Positions 24,331 through 34,996 are shown, counted from the stretch's first letter. The stretch: 64,000 nt of DNA from Prochlorococcus sp. scB243_498I20 (GCA_000635015.1 JFMR01000045.1:248001-312000); one strand, 5' to 3'. The notes: generated by a model from the letters alone, not told the origin. Translations and numbers: made by a program.

Positions 24331-25064
24331 TTAATTGCTTCTCCTTCAAAGTGACCTATTAAACTTACATATCCATCTTTAAGAGAGTTCTTTTTAAAGT
24401 CATAATAATCTTTTCTCAAATCGCCTTCAGTTTTAGCATTATAAGTAACATAAAGCGCTCTTCTTGGACGACTAGATTTATTTGTTGAACTTCTGTGAGG
24501 AACAAAAGAATCGAAAAATACTGCGCCTCCCTTTTTAAGAGGTATCTTCTCCCAAACAAATTTTTCTGCGGTTAGTGAATCTATACATCCTTTGTCATCA
24601 ATATTTATTATGCCCTCATTATTTCTACCTCTTGCAAATTCCAAACATCCATTACTTATATCAGAATCATCTATAGCTAATAGCATTGTTATGTGTTTTT
24701 TCCCAAAAGGATAAGCAGGAGCATCTTGATGAGGTGCATATCCAGCCCCCCCAGGGTATTTATAATTTATTTTTTCCTTGAATAATATTGGTTCATCATC
24801 AAATAGCATAGTTAAATAATCTTTTATTGATGAACTTAAAAGAAATTCCCTAAAAGATGTATGCGAGCTTACAAAGTTTTCTGTTCTTGAGAGCACTTTA
24901 CCATTAACTGTTTTTTCATAATGATGGTTAACCTCTTTAGAGTCGTTAAGTTCATTAATCCATTTTTCAATGGCCTCTAAATCATTTTGATTTATTAGGT
25001 TTTCATTAACTATAAATCCGTCATTATCGAATTTTAATTTTATATTGTTCAAAACTGATTCCAC
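24327..25064 (-). CDS. phnY: PhnY-type Fe(II)/2-oxoglutarate phosphonate hydroxylase
   Basis: 245 residues, phytanoyl-CoA-dioxygenase fold. The iron facial triad is H112 and D114 (APHQDAPAYPFG) plus H190 (SFVPHRSS), with RPRRALYVTYN giving the 2-oxoglutarate-binding Arg. PhnY hydroxylates the carbon next to phosphorus and hands the product to PhnZ. Directly upstream and overlapping phnZ, with a Pho box 35 bp before its start. Confidence 0.85.
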   Translation of the reverse strand: MESVLNNIKLKFDNDGFIVNENLINQNDLEAIEKWINELNDSKEVNHHYEKTVNGKVLSRTENFVSSHTSFREFLLSSSIKDYLTMLFDDEPILFKEKINYKYPGGAGYAPHQDAPAYPFGKKHITMLLAIDDSDISNGCLEFARGRNNEGIINIDDKGCIDSLTAEKFVWEKIPLKKGGAVFFDSFVPHRSSTNKSSRPRRALYVTYNAKTEGDLRKDYYDFKKNSLKDGYVSLIGHFEGEAIK

Positions 25065-25099
25065 CTTAATACAAGTCTTAACAAGATTTTAAACATTTA

Positions 25100-25118
25100 T
25101 GATTAAGTTAAATTTAAG
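25100..25118 (-). promoter_or_regulatory. Pho box before phnY
   Basis: Minus strand CTTAAATT-TAA-CTTAATCA, two 8-mers 11 bp apart, 35 bp before the phnY start. Predicts PhoB activation. Confidence 0.6.
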
Positions 25119-25136
25119 AAGAAAAGATAATTAAGA

Positions 25137-25562
25137 ATGCCAATTTCAATTAGAGAAATATATTCTAATCAAACTATTGATATAAGGCATGAAGCTATTT
25201 GGCCAGATAAAAAAAAAGAATTTTGTATTCTTGAAGATGATAAAAATGGTACACATTTTGGTTTATATAAACAAGAGGAATTAATATCAATAATTTCACT
25301 TTTCATGAGAGAAAATAGAGCAAGAATCAGAAAAATGGCCACAAAACCTGCTTATCAAAACATAGGATTTGGGTCTAAATTAATTTGCCATTCAATTTCT
25401 TACTTAGAGTTAAGAAACATAAATTATATTTATTTATTTTCTAGAAAAAAAGCTCAAATGTTTTATGAAAAATTCGGTTTTTTATCTGAAGGTGATTATT
25501 TCAAAAAAGAAAATATCTCTTATATAAAAATGTATAAAACTATTAATGATATAAAAAGTTGA
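25137..25562 (+). CDS. GNAT-family N-acetyltransferase
   Basis: 141 residues. The acetyl-CoA motif RKMATKPAYQNIGFGSKLI (QxxGxG) and a C-terminal MFYEKFGF are typical GNAT features. Its position between phnYZ and ptxD raises the possibility of acting on an aminophosphonate, but nothing in the sequence fixes the substrate. The 3' end overlaps ptxD tail-to-tail by 20 bp. Confidence 0.75.
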   Translation: MPISIREIYSNQTIDIRHEAIWPDKKKEFCILEDDKNGTHFGLYKQEELISIISLFMRENRARIRKMATKPAYQNIGFGSKLICHSISYLELRNINYIYLFSRKKAQMFYEKFGFLSEGDYFKKENISYIKMYKTINDIKS

Positions 25563-26499
25563 TAATATTTTGAGCAGCTTCTAATTCAATAAAAAGTCTA
25601 ACTTCATCAACTGCTGAGCCAAGATGAGGAGTAAAAAAAGTCTTATCTTTTAAATTTAATAATTCCTGATTAATTTTTTTTGGTCGATCTTTTATCGATA
25701 AATCTTCAAATTCAAAGACATCTGAAGCATATCCTCCTATGTGCCCAGAATTAATTGCTTGTGAAATTGCACTCTCATCTACTACAGAACCTCTTGAAGT
25801 ATTAATAAGTAAACAATTTTTTTTTATTTTTAAAATATTTTCAAAGTTAATAAAATGGTAAGTATCGTTTTTCAAAGGTAAAAGAATAACCAAATAATCA
25901 GCCTTCTCAAAAAGATCATTTAATTCCAGATATTTGGTGTTTAGTTGTTGTTCATCTATTGAATCTAATTTTTGTAAATCATGATAAAAAAGTTTTACAT
26001 TAAAACCTTTAATCTTCCTAGCTACTTCAACCCCTAATTTACCCATACCCAGAAGACAAACATTTTTCCCTTCAATCCCATTTGAGAAGAATTTTGGTTC
26101 CCAACCTTTAAACTTTTCAGATCTAACATATTCATCACCTATTAGTAGATTTCTTGATAAACCAATAAGAAGTCCCAACGTTAACTCTGCTGTTGGCGAA
26201 GCAAGTAAATCTGGGATCATTGTAAATTTTATATTTCTTTTTATGCACTCTTCCAAATCAATATTGTCAAATCCTCTTAGTGCTCCAGAGATGATCTCTA
26301 AATTTTTTGAATTATCTAAAAAGTTCTTATCAATTCTATCTGGCATGAATACCATCACACCATGAGCATCTTTACATAAGAACTTTAATTTTTCATAAGT
26401 TAGAGGTTTATCATTTTGGTTACTAATTACTTCAAAATTTTTTTCTAATAACTCAATAACTTCAGTATGAACTTTATTGGAAATAACAACCTTCTTCAT
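25543..26499 (-). CDS. ptxD: NAD-dependent phosphite dehydrogenase
   Basis: 318 residues, D-2-hydroxyacid dehydrogenase fold. Family-specific signatures match PtxD: SGALRGFDNID (substrate Arg), PDLLASPTAELTLGL, GGYASDVFEFED with a following RP, and FFTPHLGSAVDEVRL (His). GMGKLG at 151-156 binds dinucleotide, and D174 at the second strand end implies NAD rather than NADP. It oxidises phosphite to phosphate in the cytosol. Last gene of the ptxABCD run, 10 bp after ptxC. Confidence 0.9.
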   Translation of the reverse strand: MKKVVISNKVHTEVIELLEKNFEVISNQNDKPLTYEKLKFLCKDAHGVMVFMPDRIDKNFLDNSKNLEIISGALRGFDNIDLEECIKRNIKFTMIPDLLASPTAELTLGLLIGLSRNLLIGDEYVRSEKFKGWEPKFFSNGIEGKNVCLLGMGKLGVEVARKIKGFNVKLFYHDLQKLDSIDEQQLNTKYLELNDLFEKADYLVILLPLKNDTYHFINFENILKIKKNCLLINTSRGSVVDESAISQAINSGHIGGYASDVFEFEDLSIKDRPKKINQELLNLKDKTFFTPHLGSAVDEVRLFIELEAAQNIINFLYH

Positions 26500-26509
26500 T
26501 TAATGAGAA

Positions 26510-27307
26510 TTATTCAGATACTGATTTCCTGAGATAGTTACTCATGCTATCTAATACAGTTACTACGACTAAAACTACTATTAATAAAGCTGATACTTGA
26601 GCATAATCCATTATCCTCAAAGCACTTATGATCTCTAAACCTATACCACCAGCCCCTACCGCACCCACAACCATTGAAGCTCTAAAGTTGTATTCCCATC
26701 TATAAAAAGTAACATCAGCCATAGCAGGAAAAACTTGAGGAAGAATGCTATGCACAATAACTTGTAGATCACTTGCGCCAGAAGCTCTAGCTGCTTCTAT
26801 AGGTTCCTTGTCACAAAGCTCAATAGCTTCAGCATAAAATTTACCTAACATTCCAACAGAATGAAGACCTAATGCCAATGTCCCCGGTAGAGCACCAAAG
26901 CCAATCATTGCAACTAGAATAATACCCAAAATTAATTCAGGAACAGCTCTAGTAACGTTTAAAATTAGTGTTGCTAAGTTGTAAAATATTGGATTTATAG
27001 TTGTATTTCTTGCAGCAAAAAAACACAGAAGTAAAGATAAAAAAACAGAAATCGAAGTTCCTGCGATACTCATTGCCAAAGAGTCTATTAAAGGTTTAAA
27101 CCAAGTTCCAGCTCTTGAGAAATCAGGAGGGAACATTTCCGGCAGTAATTTTAAAACTGCCGGAATGCCTGTACTTATCCTTTCAAAATCGAAAAGACCT
27201 ACAACTGCTAAAGAAGAAAATACAAATATCAAAATTATGAGAACCCTGAAAAATTGTTTTTTCCAAGTCCTCCTTTCGACTTCTAAAATTCTTTTATATT
27301 TATCCAT
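26510..27307 (-). CDS. ptxC: Phosphite ABC transporter permease
   Basis: 265 residues, PhnE family, about six helices with coupling loop PIEAARASGASDLQVIVHSI. It forms the membrane channel for phosphite with PtxA and PtxB. Located 37 bp after ptxB and 10 bp before ptxD. Name by operon context; the family is shared with phosphonate permeases. Confidence 0.85.
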   Translation of the reverse strand: MDKYKRILEVERRTWKKQFFRVLIILIFVFSSLAVVGLFDFERISTGIPAVLKLLPEMFPPDFSRAGTWFKPLIDSLAMSIAGTSISVFLSLLLCFFAARNTTINPIFYNLATLILNVTRAVPELILGIILVAMIGFGALPGTLALGLHSVGMLGKFYAEAIELCDKEPIEAARASGASDLQVIVHSILPQVFPAMADVTFYRWEYNFRASMVVGAVGAGGIGLEIISALRIMDYAQVSALLIVVLVVVTVLDSMSNYLRKSVSE

Positions 27308-27344
27308 TTAATAATTTTTTTATTTGTATTTTTAATGTGATTTT

Positions 27345-28241
<897 letters not shown>

Positions 28242-28255
28242 TTAATGAAGTGGTT

Positions 28256-29041
28256 TTAAACCATTACCACTTCATTTGAGGTAAAATCTGCTTCTTCTGT
28301 TATTGGTGAAGATGAATAAATATTTTTTAAAATCTCGTCTGAAAGTTGATCTGATTTACCATTAAAAACTATTTTCCCATGACTTAAGCCAATAATTCTA
28401 TCTCCATATTCTTTAGCAAAATCAACTTGGTGAAGACTAGTTAATGCGGATATATTATCTTTCTTGCAAATATCTTTCAGCATCGATAAAACTTGATGGG
28501 AAGTTTTTGGGTCAAGACTAGCTATTGGTTCATCTGCCAAAATCAACGAAGGATTTTGAGCTAAAGCTCTAGCAATTCCAACTCTTTGTTGTTGTCCTCC
28601 GCTTAATTCTTTTACTTTTACAAGCGCTTTTTCTAAGAGGTTAACTCTATCTATACAATCGAGTGCAAGTTCTTGATCAAATTTTGGAAGAGGTAAAATG
28701 CTTCTAAGTAGTGAATGAAATCCAAGTCGACCAGTTAAAACATTTTGGAAAACAGTATTTCTCTCAATCAACTGATGTTGTTGAAATATCATCCCAGTTT
28801 TTTTTCTTAAATTCTGAAGATCTTTTTTATTTCTTATTTTTCCTAAATCAAAAAAATCTAACTCTCCTGAAGTTAATGGATTCAATTGATTTATTGTTCT
28901 TAGCAAAGTTGATTTACCTGCCCCAGAAGACCCAAGAAGAACTACAAATTCACCTTTATAAATATCTAAGTTTATGGATTTTAAAGCTAAGCTCTCTCCA
29001 TATTTGACATTAATATTTTTTAAGGAGAGCTTATTATTCAC
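28256..29041 (-). CDS. ptxA: Phosphite ABC transporter ATPase
   Basis: 261 residues, PhnC family: Walker A GSSGAGKST, Q-loop [25 protein letters not shown] and Walker B LILADEPIASLD. First gene of ptxABCD, 36 bp downstream of a four-repeat Pho box. Confidence 0.88.
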   Translation of the reverse strand: MNNKLSLKNINVKYGESLALKSINLDIYKGEFVVLLGSSGAGKSTLLRTINQLNPLTSGELDFFDLGKIRNKKDLQNLRKKTGMIFQQHQLIERNTVFQNVLTGRLGFHSLLRSILPLPKFDQELALDCIDRVNLLEKALVKVKELSGGQQQRVGIARALAQNPSLILADEPIASLDPKTSHQVLSMLKDICKKDNISALTSLHQVDFAKEYGDRIIGLSHGKIVFNGKSDQLSDEILKNIYSSSPITEEADFTSNEVVMV

Positions 29042-29077
29042 TAAGATTTCATCAATTAAGCCTATTTAATACTGATT

Positions 29078-29118
29078 TGATTATCTTTTTTTTAACAAAA
29101 AATTAATAAAAGGTTAAG
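29078..29118 (-). promoter_or_regulatory. Four-repeat Pho box before ptxA
   Basis: Minus strand CTTAACCT-TTT-ATTAATTT-TTT-GTTAAAAA-AAA-GATAATCA. The first 8-mer is the exact cyanobacterial Pho-box consensus and the 11-bp phase is kept through four units. TATTAA follows six bases later as a possible -10. Confidence 0.75.
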
Positions 29119-29266
29119 CAAAATGAAGGTTGATTTAAATTGTAAAAACTATCATTTTTTCTTTTTTTTGAAATGAGTCAGATATAAATTTGTAAAATTT
29201 GCTATGACTAATAAGATAAGTAAGAAAGTATTTAGCTCCATTAAACAAAATAGTATTGAATCTATT

Positions 29267-30082
29267 CTATAGAATAAATCTCCTTATTTTTGCTGTAATC
29301 CATTCACTAAAAACTACCGTCACTACTATTGCTAATAAAATAACTGATACCTTAGCCCAAGCTAAGTCTCCTATTTGAGCATCTAATTCTATCCCTATAC
29401 CTCCTGCTCCAACTAAGCCAACAACAGTTGCTTCTCTAATATTTATATCCCACCTATAAATAGAAATACTCGTAAATGCTGGGAGAATTTGAGGCACTAT
29501 GCCAAAGGTCATAATTTGTGCTTTATTTGCCCCTGTTGCCTCAATAGCTTCAATTTGGTTTTCATCAATTTCCTCTATAGCTTCATAAAGTAATTTTCCA
29601 CAAAATCCTATCGATCTTAATCCGATAGCAATTATGCCAGCCAAGACTCCCGGGCCGACAACTGCAACCAGAAGTAATGCCCAGATTACTGAATTAATTG
29701 ATCTGCTTGAAACTATGCAAAATAAGGCTAAAGGTCTTAAAAACTTTTTACTTGGGGTAGTATTGTTTGCGGATAAAAAAGCTAATGGTATTGCAATTAA
29801 AGTTCCAATCGTTGTACCAATAGTCGCGATATTTAAAGTATCCCAAATAGGTTTTATTAAAGTTAAGAAATAATTAGTTTCTGGAGGAAACATCCTACCT
29901 AAAAGATCTAAAGCCTCATTATGTGAATCAAATACATAAAACCAGATTGTTTTACTACTAATCAGACCGAAACAAAAGCTAAAAATTAAAGTACCTAAGA
30001 ACCAACAAAGCCAGTTTTGTAAATCTCTTTTTCGATCAAATTTTTTCCAGGTTTTGTAATCCTTTTGTTTTATTATTGGCAT
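29267..30082 (-). CDS. phnE: Phosphonate ABC permease (second PhnE)
   Basis: 271 residues, PhnE family, about six helices; coupling loop NQIEAIEATGANKAQIMTFG. Overlaps the stop of the preceding PhnE by one base. With that copy it would form a heterodimeric channel for the PhnC/PhnD1 importer. Confidence 0.82.
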   Translation of the reverse strand: MPIIKQKDYKTWKKFDRKRDLQNWLCWFLGTLIFSFCFGLISSKTIWFYVFDSHNEALDLLGRMFPPETNYFLTLIKPIWDTLNIATIGTTIGTLIAIPLAFLSANNTTPSKKFLRPLALFCIVSSRSINSVIWALLLVAVVGPGVLAGIIAIGLRSIGFCGKLLYEAIEEIDENQIEAIEATGANKAQIMTFGIVPQILPAFTSISIYRWDINIREATVVGLVGAGGIGIELDAQIGDLAWAKVSVILLAIVVTVVFSEWITAKIRRFIL

Positions 30083-30879
30083 TACTTTATTAATTTCCTG
30101 AGATGACTAGATGTATATTCAACAATCATCACGATAGAAATAATTACGATAAGAACAGCCGCTGCAGTCTCAAATTCATATCTATCAAAAGCTGTATTTA
30201 AGGTAGAACCAATACCTCCTCCCCCAACAATTCCAATTACCGCAGACTCTCTAAAATTAATATCCAATCTGTATAAAGATAATCCAATAAATCTTGGCAT
30301 AACTTGAGGCTGGACACCATAATTAACCCATTGAAACCAACTGCTGCCAGTAGATTTGATTGCTTCAGCTTGGGATTTATTTATTTCTTCAATATCTTCA
30401 GATAATAATTTAGCGAAAAACCCTATTGTCGATAAACTCAGAGTTACCATCCCAGCAAAAGGTCCAAAACCCATTAACTTAACAAAAAATATTGCTAGGA
30501 TAACTTCCTGAAAACTCCTCGATAATGTGATAACTCCTCTTGATAAGAAATAAACGAATTTAGGGGCTATGTTTTTAGCCGCCCCTAAGGATACAGGTAT
30601 AGAAATAAGTATCCCCACAATAGTTGCAACAATAGTCATCCATAGACTTTCAAAAATACCTGCCAAAATCTCATCAGATCTAGTTATGAAATCTGGAGGG
30701 AAAAAAGCAAATATAAAAATTTTACCCCTTGGGATCCCTTCAAGAATTCTTTGCCAATCAATTTCGGTAGTTAGGAAAACAGATAATAAGTAAGTACTAA
30801 TTAGCAAAATTAATCCAATTCTTAATAACCTATTTTTTATTAACGGTTTTCTTTTCCAAATTACTTTCTTATCATTCAT
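30082..30879 (-). CDS. phnE: Phosphonate ABC permease (first PhnE)
   Basis: 265 residues, PhnE family; coupling loop SQAEAIKSTGSSWFQWVNYG. Nine bases after phnC and overlapping the second PhnE by one base. Tandem PhnE genes next to phnC-phnD are usual in phosphonate importers. Confidence 0.82.
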   Translation of the reverse strand: MNDKKVIWKRKPLIKNRLLRIGLILLISTYLLSVFLTTEIDWQRILEGIPRGKIFIFAFFPPDFITRSDEILAGIFESLWMTIVATIVGILISIPVSLGAAKNIAPKFVYFLSRGVITLSRSFQEVILAIFFVKLMGFGPFAGMVTLSLSTIGFFAKLLSEDIEEINKSQAEAIKSTGSSWFQWVNYGVQPQVMPRFIGLSLYRLDINFRESAVIGIVGGGGIGSTLNTAFDRYEFETAAAVLIVIISIVMIVEYTSSHLRKLIK

Positions 30880-30888
30880 TTAATATAC

Positions 30889-31656
30889 CTAATTTGCTAC
30901 AGTTTTAGACCAGTCTTCTTCTCCATATATTTTTGTAAGTATTGTCTCTGATAAGCCACTTGGCTTGCCATCATAAACAATTTCTCCAGCTTTTAAACCT
31001 ATTATTCTTTCTGCAAAATTCTGAGCAAGAAAAACATCATGAATATTTATAATCGCAGCAAGATTTCTTTCCTTACATAACTCGCATATTAATCGCATAA
31101 TTTGCTTGGAATTTTTGGGATCTAAACTAGCTGTAGGTTCATCTACTAAAAGTAACATTGGATTTTGTATCAAAGCTCTAGCAATTCCTACTCTTTGCCT
31201 CTGCCCTCCTGACAATTCATCGGCTCTTTTATCAAGCATATGCTCTAGTCCAATTCTTTGAAGCAGACGGAATGCTTCTTCAATATCTTTTTGAGGAAAT
31301 TTCCTGAAAAAACTATTCCAAAATCCTACGTAACCTAATCTACCGGAAAGGACATTTTCCATTACACTTAATCTTTCTACCAAAGCAAATTCCTGGAAAA
31401 TCATTCCAATTTGTCTTCTTATTTTTCTTAATTTAGATTTATTTAAAGAAGTAATGTCATTTTTTTCATTAGCGAAATAAACTTTCCCTGAAGTGGGCTC
31501 AACTAATCTATTTATTGTTCTAATAAAAGTACTTTTACCAGCACCTGAAGGACCGATAAGAGCAACTACTTGCCCATTAGGAATTTCTAGGTTTATTCCT
31601 TTAAGCGCCTCTTCTCCATTTGGATAAACCTTTTTGAGGTTTATTGTTTTAAGCAT
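30889..31656 (-). CDS. phnC: Phosphonate ABC transporter ATPase
   Basis: 255 residues with Walker [25 protein letters not shown] and Walker [13 protein letters not shown]. Second gene of the phnD-C-E-E operon, 31 bp after phnD. Confidence 0.87.
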   Translation of the reverse strand: MLKTINLKKVYPNGEEALKGINLEIPNGQVVALIGPSGAGKSTFIRTINRLVEPTSGKVYFANEKNDITSLNKSKLRKIRRQIGMIFQEFALVERLSVMENVLSGRLGYVGFWNSFFRKFPQKDIEEAFRLLQRIGLEHMLDKRADELSGGQRQRVGIARALIQNPMLLLVDEPTASLDPKNSKQIMRLICELCKERNLAAIINIHDVFLAQNFAERIIGLKAGEIVYDGKPSGLSETILTKIYGEEDWSKTVAN

Positions 31657-31687
31657 TAAGTCTGATTTTATTTATGATTAAAAATTT

Positions 31688-32686
31688 TTATTTGCAATCA
31701 TAAACAACACCATTAGCCTTATCTATTTTTCTAATAACATCCCAATCGTGCTTGTGACTTATTGAAATGAATCTATCAGCCTTTTTAAATTCTTTATCTA
31801 ATGTTGAATTATCCCAGTTATAGGTGTAAAAAGCTTGCTTTACTTTTGCAACTACAGCTGGATGTAGATTATGAGCATGAGCATAACCTGTCGTTGGGAA
31901 GGTTTGGGATTTATAAATAGTTCTTATTTTAGAAGAATCAACAACACCTCTTGCATCCATTCTTGTAAGAACTGAGTTAGCAATTGGTGCTACTTCATAA
32001 TCTTTGTTTGCAACACCCATTATTGAATTTTGATGCTTGCCAGAAAAGACTGGGGTGAAATCTTTATTTGCCTCAAGACCAAATTCTCCTTTAAGAATGG
32101 CCGATGGTGCTTTAAATCCTGAATTAGATGTCTTAGATGTAAATGTAACTTTTTTACCTTTTAAATCTGCAGGAGAATTAATTGGACTATCAGAAGGAAC
32201 AATAATTTCCATTTCATAACCGTAAGATAAATCTTTTTTAGCCATCATTCCAAATGGAACTGCTCCTGCACATGCTGCTGCCACTGTATTGCTTCCAGTA
32301 TTAATTCCTGCTACATGAAGACGTCCAGATCTCATTGCCTCAACTTGAGCAGCATAAGATTGAACTGGTAAGAAAGTTACTTTTTTACCAGTCACCTTAG
32401 ACATATGTATTACAAAATCTTCCCAAACTTTTGCATAAACGGAGGGGTCTTCAACAGGTGTATATGAGAACACAATGGTTTCAGGATCTATCCATTCATC
32501 TTCGGAAAGGGGTAGGTCTGCGAGAAAATCTCCATCTCGATCACAATATTTGCTGTCAACAGTATTATTTGGATTGCAATCAGATAAATCTAAATCTCCA
32601 ATTAAATCATTTGATTTGTTTCCACAACTTGAAATACTTGCACTGATTATTGATAGCCCTAAGACTACCTTTAAAAAATTTCTCAT
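31688..32686 (-). CDS. phnD: Phosphonate/phosphite-binding lipoprotein (PhnD1)
   Basis: 332 residues. Lipobox SISSC is followed by an acidic linker (LIGDLDLSDC, KYCDRDGD) and a PhnD-type fold (KKVTFTSKTSNSGFKAPSAI). Prochlorococcus PhnD1 binds phosphite and methylphosphonate less specifically than PtxB. It heads the operon and is divergent from a CRP-like regulator gene. Confidence 0.85.
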   Translation of the reverse strand: MRNFLKVVLGLSIISASISSCGNKSNDLIGDLDLSDCNPNNTVDSKYCDRDGDFLADLPLSEDEWIDPETIVFSYTPVEDPSVYAKVWEDFVIHMSKVTGKKVTFLPVQSYAAQVEAMRSGRLHVAGINTGSNTVAAACAGAVPFGMMAKKDLSYGYEMEIIVPSDSPINSPADLKGKKVTFTSKTSNSGFKAPSAILKGEFGLEANKDFTPVFSGKHQNSIMGVANKDYEVAPIANSVLTRMDARGVVDSSKIRTIYKSQTFPTTGYAHAHNLHPAVVAKVKQAFYTYNWDNSTLDKEFKKADRFISISHKHDWDVIRKIDKANGVVYDCK

Positions 32687-32726
32687 TAGTGTTGAATTTA
32701 TTCTCCATATTTAACTTGCTCTAAAG

Positions 32727-32756
32727 AGATTAACTTTTTCCCAAAAAGAGTTTAAA
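32727..32756 (-). promoter_or_regulatory. Weak Pho-box-like repeats before phnD
   Basis: Minus strand TTTAAACT and GTTAATCT lie 22 bp (two turns) apart, with a poor unit between. Much weaker than the ptxA site. Confidence 0.3.
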
Positions 32757-32878
32757 TTCTGATTAATTGTTTTATTTTGAGTTAGTCAATTTTTAATCAG
32801 ATTTATTAGGGAATTAAATAATTTTTAATTTATTTTTAACTTTATAAATTTAGGGTGAAAGCATTTTAAGAAATAAAT

Positions 32879-33415
32879 ATGATAATTCCTGAAAAGCAAA
32901 ATATAGAATTTAAAGAAAATACAATTCTAGAAGTCAAATCAGGAATATTAATAATGGAATCAAAAATCAAGAAAAAGAAAAGTATTGTTGGGATAATAAA
33001 TGAAAATGTTGTAATAAATTTGGAATTATGTAACTACGAAAATATTAAATTAATTGCGTTGACAAATTGCGAAATTAAAACAATTAAAAGAGGGCTATTT
33101 TTTTCATCTACAGACTTATTAGCAAAAAGTCTAAAAAGAATTGATCAATTGGAAAAACTTTTATTAATAAGTAATATAAAAGAATCAGAAGAAAAACTAA
33201 AAGAATTTCTTTTATACTTATCCTCAATAATTGGCTTAAAAAAAGATAAACATATTTATCTAAATTTAAAAGAATTTAATTTAACCCATAAAATTATCGG
33301 TAATTCAATTTCTTCAACAAGAGTAACCGTAACTAGAAATTTAAAAATACTAGAAAAAAAAGGTTGGCTCAAATTTGAAAAAAAAGGTATTTTAATTCCG
33401 TTTAAAGATAATTAA
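32879..33415 (+). CDS. CRP/FNR-like transcription regulator (PtrA-like)
   Basis: 178 residues, short for the CRP family (usually about 220). The N-terminal beta part is reduced, a long dimer helix follows, and the C-terminus is a winged helix with NSISSTRVTVTRNLKILEKK as recognition region. A CRP-type regulator (PtrA) is part of the picocyanobacterial phosphorus region and responds to P starvation. Divergent from phnD, which suggests local control. PtrA identity is by context. Confidence 0.65.
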   Translation: MIIPEKQNIEFKENTILEVKSGILIMESKIKKKKSIVGIINENVVINLELCNYENIKLIALTNCEIKTIKRGLFFSSTDLLAKSLKRIDQLEKLLLISNIKESEEKLKEFLLYLSSIIGLKKDKHIYLNLKEFNLTHKIIGNSISSTRVTVTRNLKILEKKGWLKFEKKGILIPFKDN

Positions 33416-33466
33416 CCAAACCTTAATTAAACAGACTTATTTTATGGCTACAAATAATATTTTATT

Positions 33467-33772
33467 ATGTCTTGTTCTATAACATCTGTTTTTACTTTTA
33501 AAATCGAAAGCACTTTCGATGAATGGGTAGCAATATTTGATAGTGCGGAAGCTGATAAAAGACATTCTGCATTTCTTATTAAGCCACTTTTTAGAGGAGT
33601 AAGTAAGGAAGATCCTCAAAAAGTTATTGTTATTCATCAAGCTCCAGAAGGTAATGTTCAAAAGTTTGTGGAAGCTAATGGTGACTGGATGGCAACGCAT
33701 AGAGTTGACCTTTCAACAATGGAAGAATCATCTTGGACTTCTTCAGCAACATCGGAAAGTTGTTGTGATTAA
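33467..33772 (+). CDS. DUF3764-like protein
   Basis: 101 residues, soluble. It contains FTFKIESTFDEWVAIFDSAE, PLFRGVSKEDPQKVIVIHQA and a C-terminal ESCCD. It looks like a small alpha/beta-barrel cyanobacterial family. Function unknown. Three bases before the next gene. Confidence 0.6.
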   Translation: MSCSITSVFTFKIESTFDEWVAIFDSAEADKRHSAFLIKPLFRGVSKEDPQKVIVIHQAPEGNVQKFVEANGDWMATHRVDLSTMEESSWTSSATSESCCD

Positions 33773-33775
33773 CAA

Positions 33776-34024
33776 ATGAAAAGACTACTATTCCCACTAC
33801 TAGCTCTCTCAACTATTTTCCTTGCGAGTTGTACTAGTAACTCAAACAAAATAGGTACTCAAAAGGTTTCTGAAACCCAAAGGCAGAGAGAAGTTTGTCT
33901 AGATTGGTATGGCTACAGAATTGATACCAAGAAAGCAATTAATGATTTAAATCTAAAAATTGAAACAGAATCAGAATTAATGGCTTACTGTGATTTCTTC
34001 AAGAATGTAGCTGATATAAACTAG
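33776..34024 (+). CDS. Small lipoprotein
   Basis: 82 residues; MKRLLFPLLALSTIFLASC is a lipoprotein signal (lipobox LASC) that starts with a variant of the shared ATGAAACGCTTACTA module. The mature part is polar with two more Cys. Function unknown. Confidence 0.6.
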   Translation: MKRLLFPLLALSTIFLASCTSNSNKIGTQKVSETQRQREVCLDWYGYRIDTKKAINDLNLKIETESELMAYCDFFKNVADIN

Positions 34025-34040
34025 ATTTTTACAAAAGAAT

Positions 34041-34211
34041 TTATTTTTTGGTGTCTTGCGATCTCATTTCTTTTTGTGCTTCCCTAATTCTTTCTTCAAA
34101 GACTGATCTTCTATATGGAGTAACTTCTCCATTTTTAGTTGCCAAGATTTGGGCTTCATAAAGCCTCTTGGCTTTTGTAATTTTTTCTCTTATTTGAGAG
34201 AGCTCATTCAT
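34041..34211 (-). CDS. Small basic helical protein (56 aa)
   Basis: MNELSQIREKITKAKRLYEA, then VTPYRRSVFEERIREAQKEM: one long amphipathic charged helix. No family recognised. Tail-to-tail with the lipoprotein gene. Confidence 0.5.
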   Translation of the reverse strand: MNELSQIREKITKAKRLYEAQILATKNGEVTPYRRSVFEERIREAQKEMRSQDTKK

Positions 34212-34363
34212 GATCTTATGCAGTTAATGAGAATCCCGTTCCCTATTCTCATATCATGCGTCCAAATAAATTGGATGAACGTAGAAGTAAACTAACATTA
34301 AAAAAAGAAGTTCGGATTTAAGATATATTTAAAAAATCTTTAAAAGTAGTTTTTAATAAAATT

Positions 34364-34618
34364 TTAAATAGAAATTTTATCTAGAGGTAAAATATTCTGG
34401 GCCTCAATTGAGTCCAAATGAATTTCATTCTCTGCATCTTTATACAATCTTCTTGATTGTGGTGATTTAAGGGCGTTATTGTAATTTTCAATAAATTCCG
34501 AATCATCCAAAATGAATTTATTATCTCTTTTAAAACCTTCTTGATAAAAATGGTTGATTTGCTCTTTATGGTTTGTTTGTTTTGAGCTTTCTAGAGAGGG
34601 TGAATTTTTTTTTATCAT
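34364..34618 (-). CDS. Small polar hypothetical protein (84 aa)
   Basis: Acidic and basic soluble protein with FYQEGFKRDNKFILDDSEFI and SPQSRRLYKDAENEIH. No motif recognised. No gene seen in the 218 bp beyond its start. Confidence 0.45.
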   Translation of the reverse strand: MIKKNSPSLESSKQTNHKEQINHFYQEGFKRDNKFILDDSEFIENYNNALKSPQSRRLYKDAENEIHLDSIEAQNILPLDKISI

Positions 34619-34836
34619 TTATTACTTTTTTATATTATTGTCTTCAATATTAAAGGCGTAAAAATATAAAATATTTTTATAACCTAAGATTATTGGATTA
34701 AGAAGTTATTAAGTAAAAAATAAATTTGTTTAAAAAAATTTTTAAATTTCTAAATTAGATATTTTTCCTAATAGTCAAAAGTTTTATTTAATAAGAATTT
34801 AATTAGAAGTTAACAATAGAGACCTAAAAAAGAAAC

Positions 34837-34989
34837 ATGAACAAAAATCAACTTATTAACTTCATTACATTTTCAATTCTTGAAAGTAAAAGAGTTGAAG
34901 ACAGATTATTTAGAAATGAAATTCATAGCTATCTTACCCAACTAAATAAAAAACAATTAAAAGCAATTACAAGTGAATTTATCATTTAA
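34837..34989 (+). CDS. Small helical protein (50 aa)
   Basis: MNKNQLINFITFSILESKRV, then LTQLNKKQLKAITSEF. Soluble and helical. Its 3' end overlaps only a GTG extension of the next frame, whose ATG lies at 34997. Function unknown. Confidence 0.45.
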   Translation: MNKNQLINFITFSILESKRVEDRLFRNEIHSYLTQLNKKQLKAITSEFII

Positions 34990-34996
34990 AAAAAAT

